A DNA stretch of 59,790 nucleotides, taken from NCBI GenBank assembly GCA_001303585.1, contig LJTT01000026.1, positions 1 to 59,790 of the forward strand, given 5' to 3'. The translations under genes were made by a program, and so were the position numbers. Source of the stretch: Betaproteobacteria bacterium SG8_41 (lineage in GTDB: Bacteria; Pseudomonadota; Gammaproteobacteria; Burkholderiales; SG8-41). Of the stretch, positions 48,904 through 57,979 are shown in pieces; the stretch's first letter is position 1; each line of letters opens with the position of its first letter. The notes beneath the pieces are model-generated. The model saw only the letters and a program-made list of their open reading frames with translations. It ran no database searches and had not been told where the DNA came from.

Positions 48904-50284
48904 GCCTGCGGTTCCTGACAAAATCGACGAAGCGCCTCGCCCAGCGGTTGCCCGCGACATCCCGCAGATGCGCGTAGGACGCGAGCAGGTTCTTGTGCAC
49001 GATACCGTCGTGCCGGCCGTCGATGCCGTAGCCGCGCTCGACTTCATAGGCAAACTCGAGCCCGGAAGAAAGGTTCTCGACGCTGGAATAGTGAAACTCG
49101 TGCGCGCGAATCAGTGGCGCATCCGGCGCGAGCGTCCGCGGCCAGGGGCTGCGGCCGGTTTCGCGCAGATGCACGTAACCGCGCCCAACCGGCCTGTCAT
49201 GCATCACGATGTCCGCCGGAAGGGCGCCGACCATCTCGGCACGGCGTCCGTTCCATTCGATGCCGCGCGCGAGATACATGAGCCCGCCGCACTCGGCATA
49301 GGTCGGCATCCCGCCTTCGACCGCCTCGCGCACGTCCGAGCGCAGCGCCGCGTTCGCGGCAAGCGCGTCCATCTGGGTCTCGGGAAACCCGCCGCCCAGG
49401 AACAAACCGTCCACCCGCGGCAGGCGCTTGTCGCGCAGCGTGTCGAAGGCCACGAGCTCCGCGCCGGCCGCGCCCAGGGCTTCGAGATCGCCCGGATAGT
49501 AAAAACCGAAAGCCGCATCGCGTGCGATGCCCAAGCGTACTGGTGCGCCGCCCGGCCCCGCCAGGGGATCGCCGGTCCCGGCTGTAGACCCGGCCAGCGG
49601 CGGCGCCTCTCTTGCGACGGCGAGCAGCCGTTCCAAGTCCACCTGGGCAGCGACGCGCTCCGCGGTCTGCCTGACCCACGCGCGCGAGGCCGAGGTCTCG
49701 TTGCTCGGAACGAGGCCGAGGTGGCGTTCCGCAATGCTAAGGCGATCGTCACGCTGCACCGCACCGAGCACCGGAACGCCGGTGTAATGGGCGATCACAG
49801 CGCGCAGCTTGGCCTCATGGCGCGAACCGCCGAGTTGATTCAGGATCACGCCGGCGATGCGCACGTTCCGGTCGAATGCCTGGTAGCCGAGAATGAGCGG
49901 CGCGATGCCGCGCGTCATGCCGCGTGCGTCGATCACCAGCACCACCGGCGTGCCGAGCAGCGCGGCAAGCGCGGCGTTGCTGTTGCTGCCCTCGAGGTCC
50001 AGCCCGTCGTAGAGGCCCTTGTTGCCTTCCACCAGGCCGAGCGAGGCACCGTCCACGCGCCGCGCGAACTCGGCGCGAATCTCCTCCGTGCCGGAGAGGT
50101 AGGGATCGAGGTTGTAGCAGGGCCGCTCGCTGGCAAGCGCGAGCCACAGCGGGTCGATGTAATCGGGCCCTTTCTTGAAGGTCTGCACCGCCACGCCGCG
50201 CATCCGCAGGGCGGCGCACAGCCCGATGCTGATCGTAGTCTTGCCCGAGGACTTGTGCGCGGCGGAGACGAAGATGCGATTCAC
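48893..50284 (-). CDS. dsrN: DsrN, siroheme amidase (CobB/CbiA-like)
   Basis: Glutamine-dependent amidotransferase that amidates siroheme for DsrAB; related to cobyrinate a,c-diamide synthase. It starts at GTG 50284 (VNRIFVSAAHKSSGKTTISI, P-loop-like ATP site). Other motifs are TFKKGPDYIDPLWLALAS, LVEGNKGLYDGLDLEGSNSN and the C-terminal class I glutaminase with the catalytic Cys in MPTYAECGGLMYLARGI and HEFHYS. 463 aa. The GTGA overlap with dsrP indicates coupling. No cobalamin genes are nearby, supporting DsrN rather than CobB. Confidence 0.94.
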   Translation of the reverse strand: MNRIFVSAAHKSSGKTTISIGLCAALRMRGVAVQTFKKGPDYIDPLWLALASERPCYNLDPYLSGTEEIRAEFARRVDGASLGLVEGNKGLYDGLDLEGSNSNAALAALLGTPVVLVIDARGMTRGIAPLILGYQAFDRNVRIAGVILNQLGGSRHEAKLRAVIAHYTGVPVLGAVQRDDRLSIAERHLGLVPSNETSASRAWVRQTAERVAAQVDLERLLAVAREAPPLAGSTAGTGDPLAGPGGAPVRLGIARDAAFGFYYPGDLEALGAAGAELVAFDTLRDKRLPRVDGLFLGGGFPETQMDALAANAALRSDVREAVEGGMPTYAECGGLMYLARGIEWNGRRAEMVGALPADIVMHDRPVGRGYVHLRETGRSPWPRTLAPDAPLIRAHEFHYSSVENLSSGLEFAYEVERGYGIDGRHDGIVHKNLLASYAHLRDVAGNRWARRFVDFVRNRRRAA

Positions 50285-51486
50285 GCCGTCGCCGAATCCG
50301 GTTTGCCGTCCGCCAGGCTGCGCGGCAGGAACGGCAGCACCTTGAGCCCCAGGACCGTAAGCGCGAGCGCAAGGCCTACGCCGCCGAGGCCCAGCGCCAC
50401 TTCGGGCAGGCTCGGAACGTAGCCCGCGACCACGCCGTCGAGGAAGCTGCTGCTCATCTCCTTCCCGGGGAAGATCAATTGCGGATAGGCCTGCCCGCCG
50501 ATGATGATGACGTATACCTGCGCGAAGCCGCCCGCAACCACGCACGCGGCGGCCGCGGCGAGCGCGCCGCGCGCACGGCTCGTGCGCCCCGAGAAGAGCA
50601 GCACCAGCGGCACGACACCACCGATCAGGATCTGCACCACCCAGAAAAGCAGCGGGTAGATCCCACCGTCCCAGAGAAGAAAGCGCTCGAGATCGGTCTG
50701 CCGTGCGATGTAGAGGTTGGTCAGGTGATGCACCGCGACGAAATACAGCACCGCGGCGACGAATACCCCGAGCAGGCGGCCGAGGCGCTCGAGCAGCGCA
50801 TCACCGAGGACGCGGCCGCTCCAGTGGCAGGCCGCCATCAGCACCAGCAGGAACACCGCCATGCCGAAGGAGAACGACATGACGATGAACAGCGGCGCGA
50901 GCAGCGCGCTGTCGTAGGGCTGGCGTGCGACCAGGAAGCCGAAGATCGAGCCCGTGCCGGTGGTGAGCACGAGTCGCCACAGGAACGCGAGCATCCCCGC
51001 GGGCCGCGTGTACCCGTTCATCCGGCGCTCCAACTGTGTCCACAGATAGAGCGCCACGACGGCAAAGAACCCGGTATAGAGAAAGATGTTCCAGGCAAAG
51101 ATCGACTTGAAGTTGTAGTGCGTCATCGCGACAATCAGGCGATCGGGCCGGCCCAGGTCGAGCACCAGTACCGCGAGCCCGCCCGCGAGCAGCGCAACCG
51201 CGAGCAGGCCGGAGAGACGCGACAACGGCTTGTAGAGCTCCCGGCCGAACACCGAGGCGACCGAGGCGACGTTCAGCGCGCCCGAAGCGGCCACGATCAG
51301 GAACACCGCGAACACATGCGGCGTCCCCCATACGATGCGGTTGCTCATGCCGGTGATGACGTGGCCGTGGTGCTCCATCGCCCAGGCCGCGGCGAGGCCC
51401 CCCGCGATGACGAGAGCAAGGCCGGAGAGCAGGCCGTAGAAGCCGACGCTGCGGCCCTCGATCTCGCGGTACTGGACGCTCGCCAT
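50281..51486 (-). CDS. dsrP: DsrP, NrfD-type membrane subunit
   Basis: A 401-aa integral membrane protein of the DsrMKJOP complex exchanging electrons with the quinone pool. About ten membrane helices (for example FYGLLSGLALVIAGGLAAAW, IFAWNIFLYTGFFAVVALYL, FIVMSFSFGMAVFLLVLMAA). It starts at ATG 51486 (MASVQYREIEGRSVGFYGLL). The frame upstream of that Met is not membrane-like and was excluded. It lies 2 nt after dsrO, and its stop overlaps dsrN. Confidence 0.93.
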   Translation of the reverse strand: MASVQYREIEGRSVGFYGLLSGLALVIAGGLAAAWAMEHHGHVITGMSNRIVWGTPHVFAVFLIVAASGALNVASVASVFGRELYKPLSRLSGLLAVALLAGGLAVLVLDLGRPDRLIVAMTHYNFKSIFAWNIFLYTGFFAVVALYLWTQLERRMNGYTRPAGMLAFLWRLVLTTGTGSIFGFLVARQPYDSALLAPLFIVMSFSFGMAVFLLVLMAACHWSGRVLGDALLERLGRLLGVFVAAVLYFVAVHHLTNLYIARQTDLERFLLWDGGIYPLLFWVVQILIGGVVPLVLLFSGRTSRARGALAAAAACVVAGGFAQVYVIIIGGQAYPQLIFPGKEMSSSFLDGVVAGYVPSLPEVALGLGGVGLALALTVLGLKVLPFLPRSLADGKPDSATA

Positions 51487-51488
51487 GA

Positions 51489-52214
51489 CTATAGTCCCTG
51501 GTAGCGCACGCCCGTGTTGAGCGCGAGGTCGGCACGCAATTGCGTTGAAGGCGCCGTGCGCAGGCGGCGGTGCAGCTCGCCCGCCGCGTCGTTCAAGTCG
51601 CCAAACACCATGGCTGCGCCGCCATCGCGGTTGCATGCCTCGACGCACGCCGGCGTCTCGCCGCGGTCCACGCGATGCACGCACAGGGTGCACGACTCGA
51701 CCGTGCCCTTGCCGCGCGGCACGTCCGGCTTCTGACCGCTGACCGGCTCATGGACGAACGAGCGCGCGCCGAACGGGCAGGCCATCACGCAATAGCGGCA
51801 TCCAATGCAGGTGTGCTTGTCGACCAGCACGATGCCATCGGCGCGGCGAAACGAAGCGCCCGTCGGGCATACGTCCACACACGGCGGGTGCTCGCAGTGC
51901 TGGCACATGAGCGGCAGCGTCTGCGCGAAGCCGGTGCGGCGGTCACGCAGGCTCACCTTGCGGATCCACTGCGCGTCGGTCAAGGGGCGATTGTGCCCCC
52001 TCACGCCATTTTCCTCGTGGCAGGCAGTGACGCACGCGTCGCAATCCGAGCAGCTGGCGGTATCGATCAGCAGCCCCCAGCGCTGCAGGGTGGAGGCGGC
52101 CTCCTCGGGCGAGCGCGCAAGTGCCAGCTCGACCAGTCGCAGGCCCGGCCCGAGCGTCGCGGCTGCGGCTGCGGCCGCGGTCCAGCCCAGGAAACGGCGG
52201 CGCTCAGGCTTCAC
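51489..52214 (-). CDS. dsrO: DsrO, periplasmic ferredoxin-like subunit
   Basis: A 241-aa iron-sulfur protein with an N-terminal Tat signal (VKPERRRFLGWTAAAAAAA). Several [4Fe-4S] motifs are present: CSDCDACVTACHEENG, CQHCEHPPCVDVCPTGA, CIGCRYCVMACPFGA and CTLCVHRVDRG...CVEAC. It starts at GTG 52214, overlapping the dsrJ stop (GTGA); an ATG further upstream would overlap dsrJ by 49 nt. It transfers electrons between DsrJ and DsrP on the periplasmic side. Confidence 0.94.
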   Translation of the reverse strand: MKPERRRFLGWTAAAAAAATLGPGLRLVELALARSPEEAASTLQRWGLLIDTASCSDCDACVTACHEENGVRGHNRPLTDAQWIRKVSLRDRRTGFAQTLPLMCQHCEHPPCVDVCPTGASFRRADGIVLVDKHTCIGCRYCVMACPFGARSFVHEPVSGQKPDVPRGKGTVESCTLCVHRVDRGETPACVEACNRDGGAAMVFGDLNDAAGELHRRLRTAPSTQLRADLALNTGVRYQGL

Positions 52215-52597
52215 CGGGGCGCACCCGCAGTCGGGACCTGCCGCATCGGCGTGTGGCACTCAAAGCAGTCGATCTTGACCGAGGCGTAGGCGTGGCAGCT
52301 CGAGCAAAAGCCTTCCTTGCCGAGCACGCTCCCGGTATCACGGCTTGCATGGCACTCGACGCAGTTCTTAAGGCTGAAGCGCTTCTCGCGCAGGCCCTGG
52401 CGCATGGTACGGTCGCGCTGGTGCAGGAGCATCTCCATGTGATTGCGCCGCATCTCATCGGTTGGCGCCACGCAGTCCCCGCCCTTCGTGATCTTCACGA
52501 CCGGCAGCGCGACGCGGCCGGCGCGCTTCTCGCCGGCGTCGGCGAGTGGCGCCGCCGCCAGAGAAGCGGCCAGGATCGCAGCAGCAATACGCGCCAT
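52211..52597 (-). CDS. dsrJ: DsrJ, triheme cytochrome c
   Basis: A 128-aa periplasmic cytochrome with a signal sequence (MARIAAAILAASLAAAPLADA). Three CxxCH heme sites are CVECH (79-83), CSSCH (98-102) and CFECH (111-115). Cys42 (KGGDCVAPTDEM) corresponds to the unusual Cys ligand of one heme in A. vinosum DsrJ. It starts at ATG 52597, 14 nt after dsrL. Subunit of DsrMKJOP. Confidence 0.95.
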   Translation of the reverse strand: MARIAAAILAASLAAAPLADAGEKRAGRVALPVVKITKGGDCVAPTDEMRRNHMEMLLHQRDRTMRQGLREKRFSLKNCVECHASRDTGSVLGKEGFCSSCHAYASVKIDCFECHTPMRQVPTAGAPR

Positions 52598-52611
52598 CGC
52601 ACCCCCGCCGC

Positions 52612-54612
52612 TCAGTGATCGCCCATGCCCATCTTGATGTAGCCGGTCGGACAGACGTCGGCACAGATGTGGCAGCCGATGCACAGATCGTAATCGGTGT
52701 AGACGTAGCGGCCCATCGTCGCTTCTGACTTGGGCGTGCGCTTGACCGCGGTCTGGGGGCAGTAGATCACGCAGTTGTCGCACTCGAAGCACATGCCGCA
52801 GCTCATGCAGCGCTTGGCCTCCTCGACCGCCTGCTTGTCGGTGAGACCCACCATGCGCTCCTCGAAATGCCCGAGCACCTCCTCGGCCGAGGGCCCGATC
52901 TCGCTGCGCTTGATGCGCTCCTGGTTGGGGAAGTGGCCGAGAAACAGCTCTCCCGACATGCACACCTCGGCTGCGCTGCGGTCCTCGTAGTTGTGGATGG
53001 CGTAGCCACCCACCGCCTTGCCGGAGAGCGAGGTGCCGCGCAGCCCCCGATCGATCTCGCGCAGGCTCGCCTCCTCGACCGGCTTGAACGGCTTGGGCTC
53101 GAGGTTCACCTCGCGCAACTTGTCGAGAAGGTTGAAGTGATGCACGTCGACCTTCGGCCGCTTCGGCATCTCCTTGCGGTTCAGATAGCGGTCGATGCTG
53201 TCGGCGGCGATCGAGCCCTGGCCGATGACGGTGGTGAGCAGGTGCGGGCGGATGATGTCGCCGCAGGCGAAGACGCCGGGCCGGTTCGGCAGCTGGTAGA
53301 ACTTGTCGGCGGTGATCAGGCCCTTGCCGTTGTCGAGCTCTTCCATGCCGGTCAGGTCGCCGGCCTGGCCGATCGCCACGACGATCAGGTCGGCCTCGAC
53401 GTCCCTCTCGGTGCCGGGCTTCTCCTTGAAGTTGCCCTTGGACCACTCGACCTCGATCAGCCGGAGCGCCTTGGCGCGACCGCTCTTCTCGTCGACGATC
53501 ACCTTCTTGGGCAGGAGGTTGCCCTGGATCTTCACGCCCTCGCGCTGCGCATCCTCGATCTCCTGCTTGGCAGCGTTCATCTCCTCGATCGGCTGCATCG
53601 AGGTGAGCATCACGTCGGCGCCCTGGCGCGCGGCGAGCGTGGAGACGTCGTGCGCGGTGTGCCCCATGACCACGAACTCGGGCCGCTCGGTCTCCGTAGC
53701 GTTCTCGACGTAGCCCAGGCGCCGCGCCACCGACACCACGTCGACCGAGGTGTCGCCGCCTCCGACGACCACCACGCGGCCGGCGACCGCCGCCAGGCGC
53801 CCCTGGTTGAAGGCCTCGAGGAAGGCGACGCCGCTGATGCAGTTGGGCGCGTCGGCGCCCGGCACCGGCAGCGGCCGCCCGGCCTTGCAGCCAAGGGCGA
53901 GCAGCACCGCGTCGTAGTCCTTTTCCAGGTCCTTCAGCGCCACGTCCTTGCCGATGCGCGTATTGGGCCGGACCTCGACGCCCATGGCAATGATGCGGTT
54001 GATCTCGCCGTCGAGGTGCTTGCGCGGCAGGCGGTAGCCCGGCACGCCGTATTTCGCCATCCCGCCGAGCTCCGCGTGATCGTCGAACAGCGTCACGCCG
54101 TGCCCCTTGCGGCGCAGCTGATAGGCCGCCGACAGCCCCGCCGGCCCGCCGCCGACGACGGCGACGCGCTTGCCGGTCTCGGGCCCCGCCTCGAACGCGT
54201 AGCCCTGCTGCAGCGCGTAGTCACCGATGTACTGCTCGACCGCGTTGATGCCGACGGTGTCCTCGACCTTGTTGCGGTTGCAGCCCGTCTGGCACGGCGC
54301 CGGGCACACCCGCCCCATCATCGACGGGAACGGATTGGCGTCGGTGGAGCGGCGGAACGCGTATTCCTGCATTGCCGTGCCCTTGGGCGGCTTCTCCACA
54401 CCGCGCACGATGTTGAGCCAGCCGCGGATGTCCTCGCCCGAGGGGCAGCTCGCCTGGCAGGGCGGCGTCTTGTGCACGTAGGTCGGGCACTTGTCGGACT
54501 CGTCGCCGCTGAAGATTTGCTCTTGCAGCGATTTCCACTCGTGATCGCCGTCCTTGAAGCGGCGGAAGGTGTGTCCGGCCTTGGCTTCGGGCTTCGTTAC
54601 GGGTGCTGACAT
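52612..54612 (-). CDS. dsrL: DsrL, NAD(P)H-dependent iron-sulfur flavoprotein
   Basis: A 666-aa cytosolic oxidoreductase of the glutamate synthase small-subunit type that takes electrons from DsrAB in sulfur oxidisers. N-terminal Fe-S domain (CQASCPSGEDIRGWL, CPAPCQTGCNRNKVED). FAD-binding VAVVGGGPAGLSAAYQLRRK, NAD-binding VVVVGGGDTSVDVVSVARRL, and a C-terminal diferredoxin (CMSCGMCFECDNCVIYCPQT, CIGCHICADVCPTGYI). All parts are intact. dsrL is diagnostic for the oxidative Dsr pathway, in contrast to dsrD in most reducers. Confidence 0.96.
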   Translation of the reverse strand: MSAPVTKPEAKAGHTFRRFKDGDHEWKSLQEQIFSGDESDKCPTYVHKTPPCQASCPSGEDIRGWLNIVRGVEKPPKGTAMQEYAFRRSTDANPFPSMMGRVCPAPCQTGCNRNKVEDTVGINAVEQYIGDYALQQGYAFEAGPETGKRVAVVGGGPAGLSAAYQLRRKGHGVTLFDDHAELGGMAKYGVPGYRLPRKHLDGEINRIIAMGVEVRPNTRIGKDVALKDLEKDYDAVLLALGCKAGRPLPVPGADAPNCISGVAFLEAFNQGRLAAVAGRVVVVGGGDTSVDVVSVARRLGYVENATETERPEFVVMGHTAHDVSTLAARQGADVMLTSMQPIEEMNAAKQEIEDAQREGVKIQGNLLPKKVIVDEKSGRAKALRLIEVEWSKGNFKEKPGTERDVEADLIVVAIGQAGDLTGMEELDNGKGLITADKFYQLPNRPGVFACGDIIRPHLLTTVIGQGSIAADSIDRYLNRKEMPKRPKVDVHHFNLLDKLREVNLEPKPFKPVEEASLREIDRGLRGTSLSGKAVGGYAIHNYEDRSAAEVCMSGELFLGHFPNQERIKRSEIGPSAEEVLGHFEERMVGLTDKQAVEEAKRCMSCGMCFECDNCVIYCPQTAVKRTPKSEATMGRYVYTDYDLCIGCHICADVCPTGYIKMGMGDH

Positions 54613-54634
54613 GGTTGGCTCCGGTTGAGTGGCT

Positions 54635-56128
54635 CTATGGCTTGGGCGTGAGCACGATGGCGTTGCTCACCAGGCCGTGCACGCTGCCGATCATGTCCAT
54701 CGGGTGCTTGTAATAGGGCAGGACCTTTGTGAACTGGCTCTTGCAGATCGCGCAGATGGCCGCAAGGTAGTTGACGCCGTACTCGTCGACCACCTGCTGC
54801 AGAGCCTGCATGCGCGGCAGCGCGCCCTTCACCCGCAGCTCGACCAGGTCGTCAGTGAGCAGGCCGCCGCCGCCGCCGCAGCAGAACGTGGTTTCGCCGA
54901 TGGTCTCGGGCGCCATGTCGACAAACTTGTTGACGCAGGCACGGATGATCCCGCGCGGGATCGTGAACTGCCCCCCCGGCACGCCGCCCATGCGTGAGCC
55001 GCGCGACACGTTGCACGAGTCGTGGAAGGTCACCACCTTGTCGTCGTTCGCGCTCTTGTCGAGCGTGAGCGCGCCGCGCTGGATCAGGTCCCAGGTCACT
55101 TCGCAGATGTGCTGCGGCGCCGGATAGCGCGCATCGAGGAAATCAAACGGCCCGATGAGCGTGTTCCAGAAGCTGTAGGCAACGCGCCAGGCGTGGCCGC
55201 ACTCCCCGACCACGAGGCGCCTCGCGCCCAGCTCGAGCGCCGCCTCGCGGATGCGCGCGGCGACTTTCTGCAGGTTGTCGTGATTGCCGATGAAGAGCGA
55301 AAAATTCGCTGCCTCGGAAGCGTGCGACGAGAGCGTCCAGGAGATGCCCGCCGCGTGGAACACCTTGGCGTAGCCGATCAATCCGTCGATGTGCGGCTCG
55401 GCGAAGAAGTCGGCGCTCGGCGTGATGAGCAGCACCTCGGCGCCCTTCTCGTCGAGCGGGAAGCGCACATCGACGCCGGTCGCCTCCTTGACGTCCTCTT
55501 CCAGTCCCTCGAGGGTGTCGCGCAGGGCGGGCTCCGGCAGGCCCAGGTTGTTGCCGATCTTGTGGACCTTGCCGATGATCTCGTTGGAGTACTTTTGCCC
55601 CACGCCAACGCTGTCCATGATGTCGCGCGCCGCCATCGAGACCTCGGCGGTATCGATGCCGTACGGGCAGAACACCGAGCAGCGCCGGCACTGCGAGCAC
55701 TGGTGGAAGTAGCCATACCACTCGTCGAGCACGCCCTTGGTCATGTCGCGCGCACCGACGAGCTTCGGGAAGTGCTTCCCGGCGAAGGTGTAGTAGCGCC
55801 GGTACACCGAGCGCAGCAGGTCCTGGCGCGCCACGGGCATGTTCTTCGGGTCCGCGGTGCCGAGATAGTAGTGGCACTTGTCGGTACAGGCGCCGCACTT
55901 CACGCACGAATCGAGGTACACCTGCAGCGCGCGCGATTCAGACACCAGCTCGCCGAGGCGCTTGACCGCGACCTTTTCCCAGTCCGGCACCAGCTCGCCG
56001 GGAAACCCGAGCGGCGCCTGGTGCTCGGGTTTGGCGACGAACGGCTTCGAATGCGCCATCGTCCCCTCGCGCACCAGGGGAATGACCGGATATTCGCCAA
56101 TTGCCGGCGTCTCGAAGGCGGCAGCCAT
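54635..56128 (-). CDS. dsrK: DsrK, HdrD-like iron-sulfur subunit
   Basis: A 497-aa catalytic subunit of DsrMKJOP interacting with DsrC. [4Fe-4S] motifs are CVKCGACTDKCHYYLGT and CSQCRRCSVFCPYGID. The CCG site for the special cluster is formed by FHDSCNVSRGSRMGG, TFCCGGGGGLLTDD and AICAICKSQF. Its ATG overlaps the dsrM stop by one base (TGATG). Full length and in the expected position. Confidence 0.96.
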   Translation of the reverse strand: MAAAFETPAIGEYPVIPLVREGTMAHSKPFVAKPEHQAPLGFPGELVPDWEKVAVKRLGELVSESRALQVYLDSCVKCGACTDKCHYYLGTADPKNMPVARQDLLRSVYRRYYTFAGKHFPKLVGARDMTKGVLDEWYGYFHQCSQCRRCSVFCPYGIDTAEVSMAARDIMDSVGVGQKYSNEIIGKVHKIGNNLGLPEPALRDTLEGLEEDVKEATGVDVRFPLDEKGAEVLLITPSADFFAEPHIDGLIGYAKVFHAAGISWTLSSHASEAANFSLFIGNHDNLQKVAARIREAALELGARRLVVGECGHAWRVAYSFWNTLIGPFDFLDARYPAPQHICEVTWDLIQRGALTLDKSANDDKVVTFHDSCNVSRGSRMGGVPGGQFTIPRGIIRACVNKFVDMAPETIGETTFCCGGGGGLLTDDLVELRVKGALPRMQALQQVVDEYGVNYLAAICAICKSQFTKVLPYYKHPMDMIGSVHGLVSNAIVLTPKP

Positions 56129-56877
56129 CAGTGTCCGCGCGTGGCGCCGGGTTGGGTAAGGCGCGCCGACCAGCCTGCGAGGTGTCGCCGTTCGCGCGCG
56201 TCGTCCACCTGGTTGAGGCTCGGGCTGAAGAACACGCCCGGCGCGTGCATCAGCTTGCTCACCGGGAAGACGATCATCAGCAGGGCCACCAGCGTGAGAT
56301 GAATGAGAAGCGGCGCGTCGGCCGGCAGTGGCTGCCAGTCAAATGCCATCAAGCCGAGAAAGAACGCCTTCAACGCGACAATATCGGTGTGCGCGACGTA
56401 CTTCATGGCGAGGCCACTCGCAGCAATGGCAACGAGCAGTGCGAGCATCAGGTGATCGGAAGCGCTGCTGATGTAGCGCACACGGTCGACCAGGAAACGT
56501 CGCGCCCACAGACCGGCAAGCCCGGCCAGCAGCGCGAATGCGGCGTACAGCCCTAGGGGCTGGATCAGGTCAACCCAGAGCCACACCGGCTCGGTGAAAT
56601 AGCGCAGGTGCCGGAGCAGCACCACCAAGAGCGCGGCATGGAATACCCAGCCGAAGAGCCAGATCCACTTGTTGGAGTGGAACAGGCTCCGGAACAAGGT
56701 CACTTCGGCGATCATGCGCAGCGCGACCCCTCGGCGCGTGGTCGGCGCCGGCGGGATCGGTATCTTCAGCGGTTGCGGCGTGCGGGCATAGCGCCAACAG
56801 CGCGCGAGCACGCCGGCCACCAGGATCCCCGCCGCGGCGTAGAACAGCAGCGCGTAGAAGACGGTCAGCGCGGACAC
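56128..56877 (-). CDS. dsrM: DsrM, cytochrome b-type membrane subunit
   Basis: A 249-aa NarI-like heme b protein with five to six membrane helices (FYALLFYAAAGILVAGVLAR, WLFGWVFHAALLVVLLRHLR, LGLYAAFALLAGLAGLW, LLIHLTLVALLMIVFPVSKL). His residues within the helices (FHAALL, LRHLRY, IHLTL, KLMHAPG) are candidate heme ligands. It starts at GTG 56875-56877. Partner of DsrK, coupled by the TGATG overlap. Confidence 0.94.
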   Translation of the reverse strand: MSALTVFYALLFYAAAGILVAGVLARCWRYARTPQPLKIPIPPAPTTRRGVALRMIAEVTLFRSLFHSNKWIWLFGWVFHAALLVVLLRHLRYFTEPVWLWVDLIQPLGLYAAFALLAGLAGLWARRFLVDRVRYISSASDHLMLALLVAIAASGLAMKYVAHTDIVALKAFFLGLMAFDWQPLPADAPLLIHLTLVALLMIVFPVSKLMHAPGVFFSPSLNQVDDARERRHLAGWSARLTQPGATRGH

Positions 56878-56907
56878 GGGTCCGCTCCGTTCGGGGCGCG
56901 CCGCGCC

Positions 56908-57240
56908 CTAGACGCAGCCAGTCGGCTTGGGCAGGCCGGCGTACTTGCACGCCTGCTTGGCGGGACCGTAGGGGTACAGCTCGTAGAGGTACTTGCTGTT
57001 GCCCTTGTCGGCGCCAAGCTTCTTGCCGATCGCCTTGGTCAGGACCCGAACCGCCGGCGCGATCTGGTACTCGTCGTAGTACTCGCGCAGGAAGTTGATC
57101 ACTTCCCAGTGGGCGTCGGTCAGCTCGCAGTTGTCGACGCGCGCCATTTCCTTGGCCACGTCCTCGGACCAGTCCGTGCGGTCCGCAAGGTAGCCTTCCT
57201 CATCGGTTTCCAGAACTTTGCCGTTCACTTCGATCGTCAT
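56908..57240 (-). CDS. dsrC: DsrC, sulfur carrier and DsrAB substrate protein
   Basis: A 110-aa protein whose flexible C-terminal arm carries sulfur between DsrEFH, DsrAB and DsrK. MTIEVNGKVLETDEEGYLAD and HWEVINFLREYYDEYQIAPA are family blocks. Both redox Cys are present: Cys98 (KQACKYAG) and the penultimate Cys109 (PTGCV). It starts at ATG 57240. Canonical, in contrast to the paralogue after dsrN. Confidence 0.97.
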   Translation of the reverse strand: MTIEVNGKVLETDEEGYLADRTDWSEDVAKEMARVDNCELTDAHWEVINFLREYYDEYQIAPAVRVLTKAIGKKLGADKGNSKYLYELYPYGPAKQACKYAGLPKPTGCV

Positions 57241-57260
57241 GTCGTGTCTGTCCTTTGGGT

Positions 57261-57560
57261 TCAGAGCCAAGATTGCACGGCGTTGTGCTCGACTACGAGA
57301 TCCACGAAGCCCTCGTAGTCCACCAGGCGAACGCCGTCGATTACCCGGTTGCGCATTCCCCGCGCCGCGAGGTCCGCCTCGAGCGCGTAAATCGATACCT
57401 TTTTCAAAGCCTCCTCAACCTGCTTCGAGACGGCCGTGTCGCGGGCCGCCGCGTAGACGCCGTCCTCGATCAGCAGCACCGCGGCTCCCTGCCGCGCGTA
57501 GCGCAGGCAGGTCTCGAGCGCGCTGTGCTCGAAGGGCGATTTGTTGACCGTGTGCAGCAT
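57261..57560 (-). CDS. dsrH: DsrH, sulfurtransferase subunit
   Basis: A 99-aa TusB-like member of the DsrEFH hexamer. MLHTVNKSPFEHSALETCLR carries the conserved Cys18; AAVLLIEDGVYAAARD is the family core. Part of dsrEFH in canonical order, 11 nt after dsrF. Confidence 0.94.
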   Translation of the reverse strand: MLHTVNKSPFEHSALETCLRYARQGAAVLLIEDGVYAAARDTAVSKQVEEALKKVSIYALEADLAARGMRNRVIDGVRLVDYEGFVDLVVEHNAVQSWL

Positions 57561-57571
57561 CCGTCCTCTCC

Positions 57572-57955
57572 TCAGAAGCTCAGGATCACGTCCTGGCCTT
57601 CCATGATCTGGGCCATGCGCTCGGTGCTCACCACCTCGACCGGGATCACCAGATCGGCTTCAGTGAGCCCCCTTGCACGCAACGCATCCGCATCGACGTA
57701 GATCTTGTTGATGTCGTAGTCATCCAGCGCGCGGAACGTCGGCGAGAAGTTCTTCACCTCCAGCGCCTTGGTGTCCTGCCCCTTGGTCAGCTGATAGACG
57801 CCATCGCCCACGAACGCGAGGCTCACGTCCTGGTCGAAGGCCGCGCCGATCAGCACCACTTCGAGCGACTCGAGCGCGTAGATCGTGCCGTATGGCGCCT
57901 TGCGGTTCACGTACAGGAACCGCTTGACCGCACCGCCTTCCGTTGCCTCGTCCAT
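57572..57955 (-). CDS. dsrF: DsrF, sulfurtransferase subunit
   Basis: A 127-aa TusC-like structural subunit of DsrEFH. RFLYVNRKAPYGTIYALESL and LIGAAFDQDVSLAFVGDGVY are characteristic. It contains no Cys, as acceptable for this non-catalytic subunit. AAGGAGG precedes the ATG at about 11 nt; a closer GTG in GGAVKRFLY is an alternative start. Confidence 0.93.
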   Translation of the reverse strand: MDEATEGGAVKRFLYVNRKAPYGTIYALESLEVVLIGAAFDQDVSLAFVGDGVYQLTKGQDTKALEVKNFSPTFRALDDYDINKIYVDADALRARGLTEADLVIPVEVVSTERMAQIMEGQDVILSF

Positions 57956-57979
57956 CTCGTCTCTGTCCTCCTTGGCCGC

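Noticed and set aside
52867-54609. 580-aa plus-strand open frame opposite dsrL (and similar ones opposite dsrK and dsrN)
   Set aside because: Codon third-position bias of the true genes keeps the antisense frame open; no domain is recognisable.
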